Source: an uncultured Methanomassiliicoccus sp. (GTDB taxonomy: Archaea > Thermoplasmatota > Thermoplasmata > Methanomassiliicoccales > Methanomassiliicoccaceae). From it: a DNA stretch of 64,000 nt. Of this stretch, positions 51,447 to 61,517 are shown one piece after another. Position 1 is the stretch's first letter; each line of letters starts with the position of its first letter. The DNA is taken from NCBI GenBank assembly GCA_944319735.1, contig CALUEU010000001.1:124001-188000 (forward strand). Reading direction: 5' to 3'. The notes under the pieces were generated by a model, which was given only the letters and a program-made list of their open reading frames with translations, did not search any database and was not told the DNA's origin. A program made the translations under genes and the position numbers.

Positions 51447-51817
51447 TAAAATCCCCTGTCACAAGGTAAGACGGTATCGTGGCAGCCATTTTAATACTTT
51501 CTTTAGATGAAAACGCTCAAAATGTGTATTTTTCTAATTCTTATATCATATGCCAATAGAATAAGATTATTCAATTGATTTAAAAATCTGCGAGATAAAT
51601 ACATATGCATGTTTCTGTTTCAGATTTTAATTGCAACAGTGTGTCATACTATAGAGTTTCTTTTCAACGTTCTTATCACTTAATTAAAAAAACTCCATTC
51701 TTTTTAGCACATCATATCAAGCAGCATCGTTAATTTTGATAATTTTACGATATGGGCTAATGGATTGCGTAATGGTGAGATCAAAAGTATTTAAAATAAA
51801 GCCACTATAAAGACCTC
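51447..51817. other. 371-base divergent intergenic region
   Basis: No convincing gene lies here. It contains a TATA-like TATTAAAAT for the minus-strand importer operon (around 51497-51505) and TATTTAAAAT (51789-51797) for panD. An imperfect inverted repeat ATCGT (51726-51730) / ACGAT (51747-51751) lies in the middle. The rest is AT-rich without clear structure. Confidence 0.5.
51789..51797 (+). promoter_or_regulatory. TATA box of panD
   Basis: TATTTAAAA is centred about 26 bases before the ATG at 51818, so the panD transcript is probably leaderless. Confidence 0.55.
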
Positions 51818-52183
51818 ATGCGTTGCCTCCTACGGAGCAAAATTCATCGCGCAACGGTAACTGAAGCGAATGTAGAATATGTCGGTAGCATTACTATAGA
51901 TAGATCACTTTTAGCTGAAGCTGACATCTGGGCAGGTGAAAAAGTACTGGTTTCAGATGTAGATAATGGCAGCCGCTTTGAAACATATGTTGTTCCTGGA
52001 GATTCTGGAGTAATATGCGTAAACGGTGCTGCAGCAAGACTGGTAGATGTAGGCGACAGAGTGATTATAATGTCTTTTGAGTATGGAAATGCACCGATAG
52101 AGCCAAAGATCATACTTGTGAATGAAAAGAACAAATGCGTCCAGATTTTAAGATCTGTTGAATCTCAGCCACTCAGCATATAA
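51818..52183 (+). CDS. panD: Aspartate 1-decarboxylase, pyruvoyl type (PanD)
   Basis: This 121-residue protein matches bacterial Pan[19 protein letters not shown] (K8), the self-cleavage site G23-S24 in YVGSITID that yields the pyruvoyl group, [21 protein letters not shown], and [19 protein letters not shown]. It makes beta-alanine for coenzyme A. Most archaea use a PLP-type decarboxylase instead, so transfer from bacteria is possible. Its stop directly abuts the stop of the convergent hisS gene with no base between. Confidence 0.92.
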   Translation: MRCLLRSKIHRATVTEANVEYVGSITIDRSLLAEADIWAGEKVLVSDVDNGSRFETYVVPGDSGVICVNGAAARLVDVGDRVIIMSFEYGNAPIEPKIILVNEKNKCVQILRSVESQPLSI

Positions 52184-53425
52184 TCAGAATTCTTGAAGAA
52201 TCTCATTAATCTTCACTACTTTCTGTTCACCGCTCTGCATATCTCTTACTGACACGCATCCTTCAGCAAATTCTTTTTCGCCTACAATGATTGCTTTTTT
52301 AGCATTTATTGAGGAAGCATATTTGAAGTTCTTTGAAAGGCTGCGCCCCATTAAATCCAATTCTGTTGTTATTCCAGATGATCTTAAATTTGCAGCAATT
52401 TTGTAGCTTTCATCCTTCATTGCATCAGTCACAGGAATTATGTATGCTGAAATTTCATATTTCGGAGTTTCAAATCCTTCACGATCCAGTGCAAGAAGTG
52501 TTCTATCAAATCCGATGCCAAAACCCGTAGAGAATGTTTTTTCTCCGCCAAATAGTTCAGTCAGAGAGTAAGAACCTCCTCCACAGATTTGTTTTTCTGC
52601 CCCTAAAACCGGAGCATCCATTTCAAACACTAATCCTGTGTAATAATCTAAACCTCTTACCACGCCCAGATCTATTTCTACATTATTGAATCCGTAGTAT
52701 CCAAGGATCTGGAATACTTTTGATAAGTGTTCTTTTGCGTCCCCTTCAATTTTTTCTAAAACTTCAACGGAACCTACTGTTTCAGTTACGTCTATGATAG
52801 CAGATATAGATTCATCTGAAAGCCCAGCAGATTTCATACGCTGGGATGCCTCTTCATATTCCTTTTTATCAAGTTTCTGAAGAATGAGTGGAATATTATC
52901 TGCACTAGCTCCAGAAGAAGAGAGCATTTCTCTTAGTACGCCGATGTGTCCTATTCTTATCCTGTAATCTTTCAGTCCTATGTGCTTCATGATTGAAGCA
53001 GCCAGAGATATTACCTCAGCGTCAGACTGCGGCCCTGCAGATCCAATCATTTCTGCTCCAAACTGGAAAAACTCTCTGTAGCGTCCAGACTGAGGCCTTT
53101 CATATCTGAAACATTGTCCAAAGTAAAACATCTTCAAAGGTCGTGGCTCTGAAGAGAGTTCATTTACAAAAAATCTCATTGCCGGCGCAGTAAGCTCAGG
53201 ACGAAGAGATATTTCCCTTCCACCTTTGTCTGTAAATGCATAGATTTCATCAATTACATTTGGGCCAGACTTTAAAGTGAACAATTCAGTATTTTCAAAA
53301 ATAGGTGTAGCGATTTCCCTGAAACCAAAAAGCGCTGCTTCTTCACGCATCAGTTTTTCGAGATATCTTCTTTTTTCCATCTCATCTGAGCGAAAATCTC
53401 TAGTGCCGCGCGGTTTCTGAATCAT
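52184..53425 (-). CDS. hisS: Histidyl-tRNA synthetase
   Basis: This class II synthetase of about 413 residues has KPRGTRDF at the N terminus, motif 2 (FYFGQCFRYERPQSGRYREFFQFGAEMIG), the His-specific RGLDYYTGLVFE, motif 3 (STGFGIGFDRTLLAL) and a C-terminal anticodon-binding domain (ITTELDLMGRSLSKNFKYASS). The ATG at 53425 lies 27 bases after a TTTTATAT box, which fits a leaderless transcript. An upstream GTG (53434) is less likely. Confidence 0.95.
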   Translation of the reverse strand: MIQKPRGTRDFRSDEMEKRRYLEKLMREEAALFGFREIATPIFENTELFTLKSGPNVIDEIYAFTDKGGREISLRPELTAPAMRFFVNELSSEPRPLKMFYFGQCFRYERPQSGRYREFFQFGAEMIGSAGPQSDAEVISLAASIMKHIGLKDYRIRIGHIGVLREMLSSSGASADNIPLILQKLDKKEYEEASQRMKSAGLSDESISAIIDVTETVGSVEVLEKIEGDAKEHLSKVFQILGYYGFNNVEIDLGVVRGLDYYTGLVFEMDAPVLGAEKQICGGGSYSLTELFGGEKTFSTGFGIGFDRTLLALDREGFETPKYEISAYIIPVTDAMKDESYKIAANLRSSGITTELDLMGRSLSKNFKYASSINAKKAIIVGEKEFAEGCVSVRDMQSGEQKVVKINEILQEF

Positions 53426-53447
53426 CAAAAGCACAAATAAATAAAAG

Positions 53448-53455
53448 ATATAAAA
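53448..53455 (-). promoter_or_regulatory. TATA box of hisS
   Basis: On the minus strand TTTTATAT is centred about 27 bases before the ATG at 53425, supporting that start and a leaderless transcript. Confidence 0.5.
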
Positions 53456-53458
53456 TGG

Positions 53459-54610
53459 TTAGTCACCGCCGCGCTTAACCACGACAGTTACAATATCACC
53501 ATCTTTAAGGATATGATCTACCCCAACTGTCTGTCCTGGGAACTTAGCACTTTTACCCCATACAATTGCATATCTGAAATTTTTTCTGAATGAACGGTGA
53601 ATGCGATCACATAAATCTCCAATGGAAGAACCGTTCATAATTACCATAGGCTCATCCATGTCAGCATCCATTCCCTGTGGTTTTAAAAAGATATGAATGA
53701 AATCAAGCTCTTTATAAATGCGCTCTTTCAATTCATCCAAGCCGATCTCTTTATTGGCAGATATATAAACTGGATCGTACTTTTTCATTTTTTCTTTAAC
53801 AGACTTTAAAAGTTTGGGTTCTGCCGAATCAATCTTATTAATGGCTACAATAGCCTTGAGGTATACGCGATTTCCGGTGAGTGCATCAATCAGCTGCTCC
53901 TCATCGATGTCTTCTCTGATGATGACTTCAGCATTCACATATCCATATGCGGAGATCATCTCTGCAGCGGATTCTACACTCATTTTTGTCATGGTGACTG
54001 TGGGTTTAACCTCAATGCCACCACGGTCAGTTTTTGTAATTACTACATTCGGAGGATGCGTGTTTAACCTTATACCAGCACTATACAGTTCATTCATCAG
54101 AACTTCTACATTTGTATCAAATACATCAACTATGAAAAATACCAGATCAGAAGTTCTCACGACAGCTAAAACTTCCCTGCCTCGTCCTTTTCCTTTTGAC
54201 GCATCGCGGATAAGTCCAGGCATATCTAAAATTTGGATTTTAGCAAATTTATAAGTCAGAAGTCCAGGGATTACATCTAGTGTAGTGAAAGCATAAGCGG
54301 CAACATCACTTTTGGCACCGGTTAGCTTAGTTAAAAGTGTTGATTTTCCTACACTCGGGAACCCTACCAGCGCCACGGTGGCATTGCCTGATTTTTTAAC
54401 AGAATATCCTTGGCCCCCTCCGCCTGAAGCAGCACGTCTTTTTTCCTGCTCCATCTTTAATCTGGCGATTTTAGCCTTCAGGAGTCCTATGTGTCCCTGT
54501 GTTTTTTTATTATATTGGGTCTTTTCGATTTCTTCCTCTATTGCTTTTATCTGTTCATCAATCGTTAGAGCCAATAAACACACCAACCGACTATAAGTTC
54601 GGTACTCCAT
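53459..54610 (-). CDS. drg: DRG-family GTPase
   Basis: This protein of up to 383 residues has a helical N terminus (TIDEQIKAIEEEIEKTQYNKKTQGHIGLLKAKIARLK), GFPSVGKSTLLTKLTG (G1), AAYAFTTLDVIPG (G2), LDMPGLIRDASKGKGRGREVL (G3), VAINKIDS (G4) and a C-terminal TGS domain. DRG GTPases bind ribosomes and act in translation. The ATG at 54610 gives extra N-terminal residues before the family start. The TTG at 54574 would match it better. Confidence 0.92.
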   Translation of the reverse strand: MEYRTYSRLVCLLALTIDEQIKAIEEEIEKTQYNKKTQGHIGLLKAKIARLKMEQEKRRAASGGGGQGYSVKKSGNATVALVGFPSVGKSTLLTKLTGAKSDVAAYAFTTLDVIPGLLTYKFAKIQILDMPGLIRDASKGKGRGREVLAVVRTSDLVFFIVDVFDTNVEVLMNELYSAGIRLNTHPPNVVITKTDRGGIEVKPTVTMTKMSVESAAEMISAYGYVNAEVIIREDIDEEQLIDALTGNRVYLKAIVAINKIDSAEPKLLKSVKEKMKKYDPVYISANKEIGLDELKERIYKELDFIHIFLKPQGMDADMDEPMVIMNGSSIGDLCDRIHRSFRKNFRYAIVWGKSAKFPGQTVGVDHILKDGDIVTVVVKRGGD

Positions 54611-54813
54611 GACCTTATTTTATCCTTTCCCTTTATCACAAGACGTAATTTATGTACACTTGGTGTTGATTTCATTAAACATCCATAGTTAGGAATTTTA
54701 GTGTTGAAAGCTGTAAAAATATTGCAGCTTAATGAAACACTTTAGAATTACATATGCCCATAATTTAGAAAGAAAGTTATATATGCAGCAACGCATGAGT
54801 GAGCTGGTTAAAT

Positions 54814-55824
54814 ATGGCCGGATTTAAATCATCTCTAGACGCGATCGCCAGTAAAAAATGGGGACCGATCTTGGGTATAATAATTGCATTTATTGTCGGG
54901 TACCTGATGCTCGTGTATGTATCTCCATTTCTATGTTTCGGTACATTGTTGGTCGCTTTTGTAATATTTTTCATTCCATATTACTTTGGACTGAAGAAGT
55001 TTAAGTGGCTTGCAGTATGGGGAATTATCTTTATTCTCTTGATGCCCATACCATACGCTGCAGCCCAGGTAAACATAGCGTATGAGTATGAGAATAGGGG
55101 CGATACTGCGTCTGCAACCGATGGAACATTAGTAAATGGGCTTGTAGACCCATATACTGATTCGGAAGATGGAGTGTACACTTATACAGTAGAGGCTGAT
55201 CCTAAGTATCAGGTAGTATCACTAAAACTAGCTAATGTATACACCGATAAGGAGTATTCAGAATACCTAATGAATAAGATGGGACCAACTGAAGATGGTA
55301 GTAAAGAGATATGGACGTTGTCATTTGACAATTTAAAAACAGGTTATTACCAATATTATTTTGAAGGCGTATATGTAGACGAGGAAGGCAAAGAACAAAA
55401 GATGCATACTGGTGTATTAATTGGACCAATAAATGATACCAAAGAGGGTCTGTATCTACAGATGGTTAAGTCATCATTAATCAGTATGGTGCTGTACGTT
55501 GGTCTGCTGTACTTCTTACTAATGTTTATGGTGTACACCAACCGCAAGAACAGAGAAATGTTTGAGAAGCAGAGGGCAAATCAGAGCCGTCCACAAGAAG
55601 GACCTGATGGAACATTCCATTGCCCCAAGTGCAACTCAGAAGTGATTAAAGGACAAAAATTCTGCCCACAATGCGGAGAAAACTTCGCAGTAGATGTCAA
55701 GGAAGTTCAGATGCCATCTGCCCCATTCAAAGGTGCCGATGACGATTACTTCTGCACAGAATGTGGTACAAAGGTAGATGAAAACGCTACAGTTTGTCCT
55801 GGATGCGGGAAAAAATTTGAGTGA
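54814..55824 (+). CDS. Membrane protein with two C-terminal zinc ribbons
   Basis: The protein of about 336 residues has hydrophobic helices at the N terminus (about 20-43, 48-62 and 68-86), an extracytoplasmic domain from about 90 to 225 and another span (about 226-247). Then two zinc ribbons follow at the C terminus: CPKCNSEVIKGQKFCPQCG and CTECGTKVDENATVCPGCG. Such membrane proteins with cytoplasmic zinc ribbons are common but uncharacterised in archaea. The ATG at 54814 is more likely than the GTG at 54799. Confidence 0.8.
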   Translation: MAGFKSSLDAIASKKWGPILGIIIAFIVGYLMLVYVSPFLCFGTLLVAFVIFFIPYYFGLKKFKWLAVWGIIFILLMPIPYAAAQVNIAYEYENRGDTASATDGTLVNGLVDPYTDSEDGVYTYTVEADPKYQVVSLKLANVYTDKEYSEYLMNKMGPTEDGSKEIWTLSFDNLKTGYYQYYFEGVYVDEEGKEQKMHTGVLIGPINDTKEGLYLQMVKSSLISMVLYVGLLYFLLMFMVYTNRKNREMFEKQRANQSRPQEGPDGTFHCPKCNSEVIKGQKFCPQCGENFAVDVKEVQMPSAPFKGADDDYFCTECGTKVDENATVCPGCGKKFE

Positions 55825-55882
55825 ACACGGAGACTTTGTCTCCCAAACTTTTTAATCTTTTTACATATTGCCCTGATCTGGC

Positions 55883-57883
55883 ATGCCATCTAAGACGACG
55901 ACTACAAAAACAATGAAAAGTCAAAAAGACATTTCAGTTTCAGAATTCTTTGAAAAGAATAGACAGATCCTTGGTTTTGATTCTCCTGTAAAGTCTTTAT
56001 TAATGGGGGTTAAGGAAGCTGTAGATAACTCTCTGGATGCCTGTGAAGAAGCAAGAATTCTTCCAGACATACTTGTAGAAATATCAAAAATGGATCAAAA
56101 GGAATACAAGGTAACCATTGAAGACAATGGACCTGGTATACCCTCTGCAGCCATGCCAAATGTGTTTGGAAGACTGCTTCATGGTTCAAGATTTCACGCT
56201 GTAAGACAATCACGAGGGCAGCAGGGTATCGGCATTTCTGCAACAGTAATGTGTGCACAGATAACTACTGGAAAGCCTGCAACTGCTAGATCAAAGGTAA
56301 AGAGTGCTGAAGCTGCCAAAGAAATTGACATTATCATAGATACTAAGAAAAATACTCCAGTAATCTTAAGAGAGGAATACATCCCATGGAACGAAAAGAT
56401 TTCTGGAACTAGAATTACATTTTACATGAGTGGAAGGTATATAACAGGAAAACAGTCCATTTATGAATACCTCAGACAAACTGCAATTGTCAACCCTCAT
56501 GCATCACTCACATTTATTGATCCAGAAGGGCATAAGTATATTTTTGAAAGAGCGACGGACGAGCTGCCTCCCCAATCAAAAGAGATTAAACCGCACCCAG
56601 AGGGAATTGAGCTTGGAACTTTGATGAATATGGTAAATGCCACTTCTGAAAAGAGCTTGATAAAGTTCTTACAAAATGATTTTAGCAGAATATCTGAACG
56701 CGTTGCTAAAGAAATCTGTGCTGCAGCCAATATCCCAGAAACGACCAGGCTGTCCACAATGGATCTTGAAAAATGTAAACAGTTACAGGATGGCATTGGC
56801 AAAGTAAAGATCATGGCACCTCAGTCAGACTGCCTTTCTCCAATTGGTGAGAACTTAATAAGAAAGGGTTTGAAGCATGTTCTTTCAGAGATCAAGCCAG
56901 AATATTATGCACCTCCCATCACCAGAGATCCCAAATCACATTCAGGAAATCCATTCCTTGTTGAAGTGGGAATTGTGTACGGAGGCGGACTGCCGTCGGA
57001 TCAACAGGTTCAGATCTTGAGATTTGCCAACAGAGTTCCATTACTTTATCAGCAAGGTGCATGCGCAATTACCAAAGCTATAGAATCTACAGATTGGAGA
57101 AGATATGGCTTAGAACAACGTGGTGGAAGCGGAATACCGTATGGTCCAGCAATCATCCTTGTACATGTTGCATCCACTAAAATACCATTCACATCAGAAG
57201 CTAAAGAAGCAGTTTCTTCAATACCGCAGATTCAAGAAGAGATAACACTTGCGCTCAAAGCCTGCGGAAGAAGCTTACGTACACACTTGAACAAAAAAGA
57301 AAGAAAGAAAAAAACCAGAGCAAAATTCGAGATTGTTCAAGTAATCATTCCACTCATGGCAGAAAAAACTGCCAATGTTCTTGGTAAGCCCATACCAGAC
57401 TTGAGAGGAACCATTACGAAGATTATGAATGTGGTGTGGATCGATGAATCTATAACATATGAAAAAGGAAAACACCGCGCTAAAATAACAATATACAACT
57501 ACACTCCAAAAAATCAAAAATTCAAGTTGCACACGGTGTTGCCAAAAGAAGGAACGGGACTCATATCTTATTCTTTAAATCCATCCGAAGTTAAAGACGA
57601 TGTGAAGGTAACATGGGACTTACCACGTATTGCATCCACAGAAATTTTTGAACTCAGCTTTGAACTGAATGGTCTTGACAAAGAAGCATACGAAGAGATG
57701 GATATCTATGTTTCAAATATTAACCCGGTAGACGTGATGGGTGCTGATCCATTACCAGGAGATTGGGATCTCCAAGGAGTTAATTTCACAGAAGTAGATA
57801 TTATTCCAGATGTGGAAACCAGCGAAGAGGAAGATGACGAACCCGACTATGATGAGACTGAGGAGGATTTATATGACGAATGA
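55883..57883 (+). CDS. top6B: DNA topoisomerase VI subunit B
   Basis: This 666-residue ATPase has the GHKL motifs: [15 protein letters not shown] (N box), EDNGPGIPS (G1 box) and GQQGIGIS, followed by the H2TH and transducer domains. It drives strand passage by topoisomerase VI. The C-terminal tail is very acidic ([18 protein letters not shown]). It overlaps the start of top6A by 11 bases. Confidence 0.96.
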   Translation: MPSKTTTTKTMKSQKDISVSEFFEKNRQILGFDSPVKSLLMGVKEAVDNSLDACEEARILPDILVEISKMDQKEYKVTIEDNGPGIPSAAMPNVFGRLLHGSRFHAVRQSRGQQGIGISATVMCAQITTGKPATARSKVKSAEAAKEIDIIIDTKKNTPVILREEYIPWNEKISGTRITFYMSGRYITGKQSIYEYLRQTAIVNPHASLTFIDPEGHKYIFERATDELPPQSKEIKPHPEGIELGTLMNMVNATSEKSLIKFLQNDFSRISERVAKEICAAANIPETTRLSTMDLEKCKQLQDGIGKVKIMAPQSDCLSPIGENLIRKGLKHVLSEIKPEYYAPPITRDPKSHSGNPFLVEVGIVYGGGLPSDQQVQILRFANRVPLLYQQGACAITKAIESTDWRRYGLEQRGGSGIPYGPAIILVHVASTKIPFTSEAKEAVSSIPQIQEEITLALKACGRSLRTHLNKKERKKKTRAKFEIVQVIIPLMAEKTANVLGKPIPDLRGTITKIMNVVWIDESITYEKGKHRAKITIYNYTPKNQKFKLHTVLPKEGTGLISYSLNPSEVKDDVKVTWDLPRIASTEIFELSFELNGLDKEAYEEMDIYVSNINPVDVMGADPLPGDWDLQGVNFTEVDIIPDVETSEEEDDEPDYDETEEDLYDE

Positions 57884-58973
57884 ACGTAACACTGAAGCAA
57901 TAAAACGTCTTTATTCCATATCTGAGGATATATATGACCAGCTTGAGTCGGGGAAGATTCCCAAGATGGTGCTTCCTCTGAGGACAAAAGCTAACATCAA
58001 ATTCGATAACCGCTCTCAAGTATGGAAATATGGAAGCCTGAGTGGTGCCAGAAGTGCTAAAAAAGTAAAGGGCGCCATGATGTTGCTGAGAACATCATAC
58101 ATGCTAGAGCTTATTCAAAACATGATTGAAACAAATAAATCATCTACATTAAGAGAAGCTTACTATATTTCAGAAGGATGGGGAAAAGCTAAATTTAATT
58201 CACAAGATGAATCAAATTTACTGGCAGAAGACTTAGAGATAGTTACAGCCTGCCTCAGAGAAGACTTTAAGCTTAGACCAGAAGAAGATGGTGCCCGCGT
58301 AATCGGAGATCTAAACATCATTGAAACAGACAGAAAAGGAAAGAAAAAAGCTCTGAACTGCAGAGATGATGTTGGAGATTCTGGATACGGTATTCCATAT
58401 AATGTAGAGAAAGAAAAAGTAGAGCTTAAAAGCAGCAGTGCCAAATTTGTAATTGCGATTGAAACCGGTGGTATGTTTGATCGTCTTGTAGAAAATGGAT
58501 TCGATGAAAGAAATGATGGCATATTGGTCCATTTAAAAGGTCAACCAGCACGTTCCACCAGGAGATTTATTAAACGTTTAAACGACGAAATGGGGCTGCC
58601 GGTTATCGTGTTCACTGATGGCGATCCTTGGTCTTTCAGAATATATGCGTCAGTGGCATACGGCGCCATAAAAACAGCTCACCTTTCTGAATATCTTGCA
58701 ACTCCGTCTGCAGAATACATCGGCATAACAGCATCTGACATTGAAAACTATGATCTGCCTACAGATAAACTGTCGGATGTAGATATAAGAGCACTCAATG
58801 CAGAGCTGAAAGACCCAAGATTTCAGACATCATTCTGGAAAGGTGAAATAGAACTGATGCTGAAATTAAAGAAGAAAGCTGAACAGCAGGCTCTGGCCAA
58901 ATACGGTCTGGATTTCGTTACAGACACATATCTTCCAGACAAACTCAGTGAATTTGGAATACTCAGAAATTAA
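57873..58973 (+). CDS. top6A: DNA topoisomerase VI subunit A
   Basis: This protein of about 366 residues has the 5Y-CAP active site ([10 protein letters not shown], Tyr at about 97-98) and the Toprim motifs FVIAIETGG and [13 protein letters not shown]. It cuts both DNA strands in the type IIB reaction and is related to Spo11. A longer frame to 57810 exists. The ATG at 57873 is right because GGAGG lies 7 bases before it and the start overlaps the end of top6B, as usual. Confidence 0.96.
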   Translation: MTNERNTEAIKRLYSISEDIYDQLESGKIPKMVLPLRTKANIKFDNRSQVWKYGSLSGARSAKKVKGAMMLLRTSYMLELIQNMIETNKSSTLREAYYISEGWGKAKFNSQDESNLLAEDLEIVTACLREDFKLRPEEDGARVIGDLNIIETDRKGKKKALNCRDDVGDSGYGIPYNVEKEKVELKSSSAKFVIAIETGGMFDRLVENGFDERNDGILVHLKGQPARSTRRFIKRLNDEMGLPVIVFTDGDPWSFRIYASVAYGAIKTAHLSEYLATPSAEYIGITASDIENYDLPTDKLSDVDIRALNAELKDPRFQTSFWKGEIELMLKLKKKAEQQALAKYGLDFVTDTYLPDKLSEFGILRN

Positions 58974-59014
58974 CTTTTCTGAGCAAACCATTTTTTTAAT
59001 ATTTTGTAAAAAAA

Positions 59015-59572
59015 TTATGATTCAAGGTTGGGAAAATCAAATCCCACCAGAATCGTTGCCAGCGTTGGATCGTCCTCATACCCATGAGTTGATCTGATGT
59101 ACATGTCAGAAGGTGGAGCCGGAGAGCAAGAGACAATGTTTGCAGACCCTTCGAATTCATTCACCTCCGGAAAAGATACTGGTGGCATTACAAAACACTC
59201 TTTACCACCGCCATATCGTTCAGGATACATGACGAATTCCTCTGAGAGCCATAAAATCGACTCGTTTACATTTGCAAGAAATTGTTCCTTAGCATTCGGA
59301 AGAACTTCTTCACCCAATATCTTGTCATCAGAAACTAACTTTAATGTGGGTTCTGGCGGAGGACGGAAACGCTTGTCTTTTATTATGCATATCACGTATT
59401 GCCTCTTTAGACATTCTTCCACACCGATATTGGAAACGCGTATTCCAGCAGTAGCAGTGATGTTCTTTTCAATGTCCAATATTTTTTCACGACATTCACC
59501 CTTCAAAGGAAAAACGTGGTGAGTGCCATCCATTAATTTTATACGATCCACTATGTCTTGAAGCTTTACCAT
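59015..59572 (-). CDS. Uncharacterised protein (185 aa)
   Basis: I do not recognise this protein. The first third is alpha/beta with KLQDIVDRIKLMDGTHHVFPLKGECREKIL. The rest is Pro-rich (KRFRPPPEPTLKL, FVMPPVSFPEVN) with scattered aromatic and Gly residues, and no membrane span or cysteine motif is evident. A TATATAAATA box on the minus strand lies about 25 bases before the ATG, so the transcript may be leaderless. A palindrome lies further upstream. Confidence 0.72.
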   Translation of the reverse strand: MVKLQDIVDRIKLMDGTHHVFPLKGECREKILDIEKNITATAGIRVSNIGVEECLKRQYVICIIKDKRFRPPPEPTLKLVSDDKILGEEVLPNAKEQFLANVNESILWLSEEFVMYPERYGGGKECFVMPPVSFPEVNEFEGSANIVSCSPAPPSDMYIRSTHGYEDDPTLATILVGFDFPNLES

Positions 59573-59590
59573 CGAGTTGAAATGAAAATG

Positions 59591-59600
59591 TATATAAATA
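59591..59600 (-). promoter_or_regulatory. TATA region of the minus-strand 185-residue gene
   Basis: TATATAAATA, read on the plus strand, is centred about 24 bases before the ATG at 59572 on the minus strand. Confidence 0.4.
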
Positions 59601-59624
59601 AACCTTATTGCTTAAAGTATACTA

Positions 59625-59643
59625 ATTGGATATATTATCCAAT
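59625..59643. promoter_or_regulatory. Palindrome ATTGGATA-TAT-TATCCAAT
   Basis: Two perfect 8-base arms surround a three-base centre in the gap between divergent genes, 53 bases before the minus-strand start and 143 before the FtsZ-like gene. It could be a regulator-binding site for either. Confidence 0.45.
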
Positions 59644-59785
59644 ATAGCCAGATGTTTCAAAATAATGCATCCATCCAATCTAAATGCTGTATTAATTATG
59701 ATAGATTAACGGCAGAATTTTCAGATTTAGCATCGCATATTATCAAAATGAAATAAGCGCAAAATAGAAGATTAGTTAAGGAATT

Positions 59786-60727
59786 ATGGCTATTGGAAAC
59801 TGCATCATGGATCCAGAGATAATACCACTTGGCTCGGGAGACATAACTCCCAGACCTCCAGTCAAAGCAATAGGCATAGGTGGAGCTGGGCATAACATAC
59901 TAAAAGATTGTTTCCTTGACAAAGTGGCATTGTGCACATCCAGAGATGCATTTGTCGACCCGACTGTTCCTGCATATCAGCTGGATGACAGCGATGTTCA
60001 ATTTTTAAACTCAATAACTCCTGAACTAATCGGAACATTGAATCATGCTTCCCTCGACAAGATATGCAGATTAATAAGTGACATGGAAATGGTGTCGGTA
60101 TTTTCTGGTTTAGGCGGCGAGACTGGAAGCCGGATCACTCCTCTTACATCATATGCCTGTAAAAAATCTACGGCGCTGGCAGTGTCGTCTGTGGCGATAC
60201 CATTTTCAGCAGAAGGGCAGGCCAGAAAGAGACAGTCTGCGACTGCTCTGCCGACAATAGTAAAACACTCGCATATCACAATCTCATATCCGAACGATGG
60301 TCTGCTGAAGCTTGCACCTGATCTACCGCTTCAATCTGCACTTAAAGTCATGAATTTCTTCATGACAAAACCAATATTGGACATGGCAGGCATAATTACA
60401 AAAGATGATGTTTCAACAATAAAAACAAATCTTAACAGAAGTCATATGAGAGTGGGAATAGGCCGGGGAGGCGGTACCTGGGGTGAAGAAGCGGCAATTC
60501 AGGAAGCACTTACATCCCCATGGTTTGATTTTGATTTATACAACGTGAAAAGGGCACTTATGATCATATCAGCTCCAAAAGCTGATGAGTATACCTTCAA
60601 AAATGTAATGAAATATCTGAGTCCAAAGATACCGCATTCCAAGATTCTGTATTGGGCTGTTCCTACACAGGACGACAATGCAGAATCAGAAGTCACTCTG
60701 CTGCTTGATTGCTCTAATCAACAGTGA
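59786..60727 (+). CDS. Divergent FtsZ-family protein with degenerate GTP-binding signature
   Basis: Despite low overall similarity, the FtsZ order of elements is clear in 313 residues: VKAIGIGGAGHNIL (26-39; FtsZ VGVGGAGNN), then FSGLGGETGSRITP (106-119) where FtsZ has AGMGGGTGTGAAP. AVSSVAIPFSAEGQARKRQ follows (132-150), then ISYPNDGLLKL (166-176), KDDVSTIK at the T7-loop position (206-213), and VGIGRGGGTWGEEAAIQEALTSP (223-245). The third Gly of the signature is Glu and the second TG is SR. GTP binding or polymerisation may be altered. It has its own promoter and converges with dph5. Confidence 0.85.
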   Translation: MAIGNCIMDPEIIPLGSGDITPRPPVKAIGIGGAGHNILKDCFLDKVALCTSRDAFVDPTVPAYQLDDSDVQFLNSITPELIGTLNHASLDKICRLISDMEMVSVFSGLGGETGSRITPLTSYACKKSTALAVSSVAIPFSAEGQARKRQSATALPTIVKHSHITISYPNDGLLKLAPDLPLQSALKVMNFFMTKPILDMAGIITKDDVSTIKTNLNRSHMRVGIGRGGGTWGEEAAIQEALTSPWFDFDLYNVKRALMIISAPKADEYTFKNVMKYLSPKIPHSKILYWAVPTQDDNAESEVTLLLDCSNQQ

Positions 60728-61508
60728 GGATTGATTTTGGTGCTCCGGCAAATGCACATAAGGACTCTGCTTCCATGAAATGCAGCTTTCCTGGCATAAC
60801 CAGACAATGAAGCGGCGAGCCAAGATCAGCATTAAGAATATCATTTGGAAATCCGGCAACCAGCTTTTGAGTTGAAGAACCGATTCTCGCTCCGGCACAG
60901 AATAACGAATTTTCAGTAACTAAACTTTTGCCAAGTCTCTCTTCTGCATCCAAGAGCCACTGCATGGCGACATTTGCTGTCATGTATCGATTTTCATCAG
61001 CTTTGATATCTAAAAGGATCAGAGTATGAAGGCCGCGCTCATAATTCTCCAGAATGTTGTCGTAGGGAGAAGCGGGCAGAAAACCCGGTTCAGGAAATGG
61101 AATTGTCACTGCTCTTCCGAACTTATAAGGCTGAAGACCGAAAGCTGCAGCACATGCCGTAAAAATTGAAACTCCGTGTACAAGTTTTGTAGAAATATTC
61201 TCCTTTTCAGCCCTCAGTCTTATGTCCACATGAGTCGTGGCAGACATAGGATCACCAGCGGTTACAAAGGATACTTTTCCTTTCTTTGCTTCTTCTATGA
61301 TGACATCATGCTCTTCAACATCTGATCTTTTTAAAACCGTGATGTCTTTGCCGATGAAGCTTTCCAAGTCTTCAATAGAAGAATCAATGAGCTTAGATGT
61401 GTAAAATTCTGCAAATATTTTGTCAGAAGTTCGCAGCGCTTCAAGCGCTTTTACGCTCATGTCTTCAGGTCTTGACATGCCTAAACCCACAAATATTATT
61501 TCGCCCAT
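60714..61508 (-). CDS. dph5: Diphthine synthase
   Basis: This 264-residue tetrapyrrole-methylase-fold protein has FVGLGMSRPEDMSVKALEAL, FVTAGDPMSATTHVDIRLRA and KYG-less IPFPEPGF at the substrate site, and ends in MPGKLHFMEAESL. It methylates the diphthamide precursor on EF-2. The first 14 bases of the gene 3-prime end overlap the FtsZ-like gene. It is divergent from trm5 with nine bases between the starts. Confidence 0.94.
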   Translation of the reverse strand: MGEIIFVGLGMSRPEDMSVKALEALRTSDKIFAEFYTSKLIDSSIEDLESFIGKDITVLKRSDVEEHDVIIEEAKKGKVSFVTAGDPMSATTHVDIRLRAEKENISTKLVHGVSIFTACAAAFGLQPYKFGRAVTIPFPEPGFLPASPYDNILENYERGLHTLILLDIKADENRYMTANVAMQWLLDAEERLGKSLVTENSLFCAGARIGSSTQKLVAGFPNDILNADLGSPLHCLVMPGKLHFMEAESLCAFAGAPKSILTVD

Positions 61509-61517
61509 GATGCCACC

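Noticed and set aside
57810-57872. Longer top6A frame starting at 57810
   Set aside because: It lies entirely inside top6B in another frame and lacks a ribosome site. GGAGG is placed for the ATG at 57873 and the protein family starts there.
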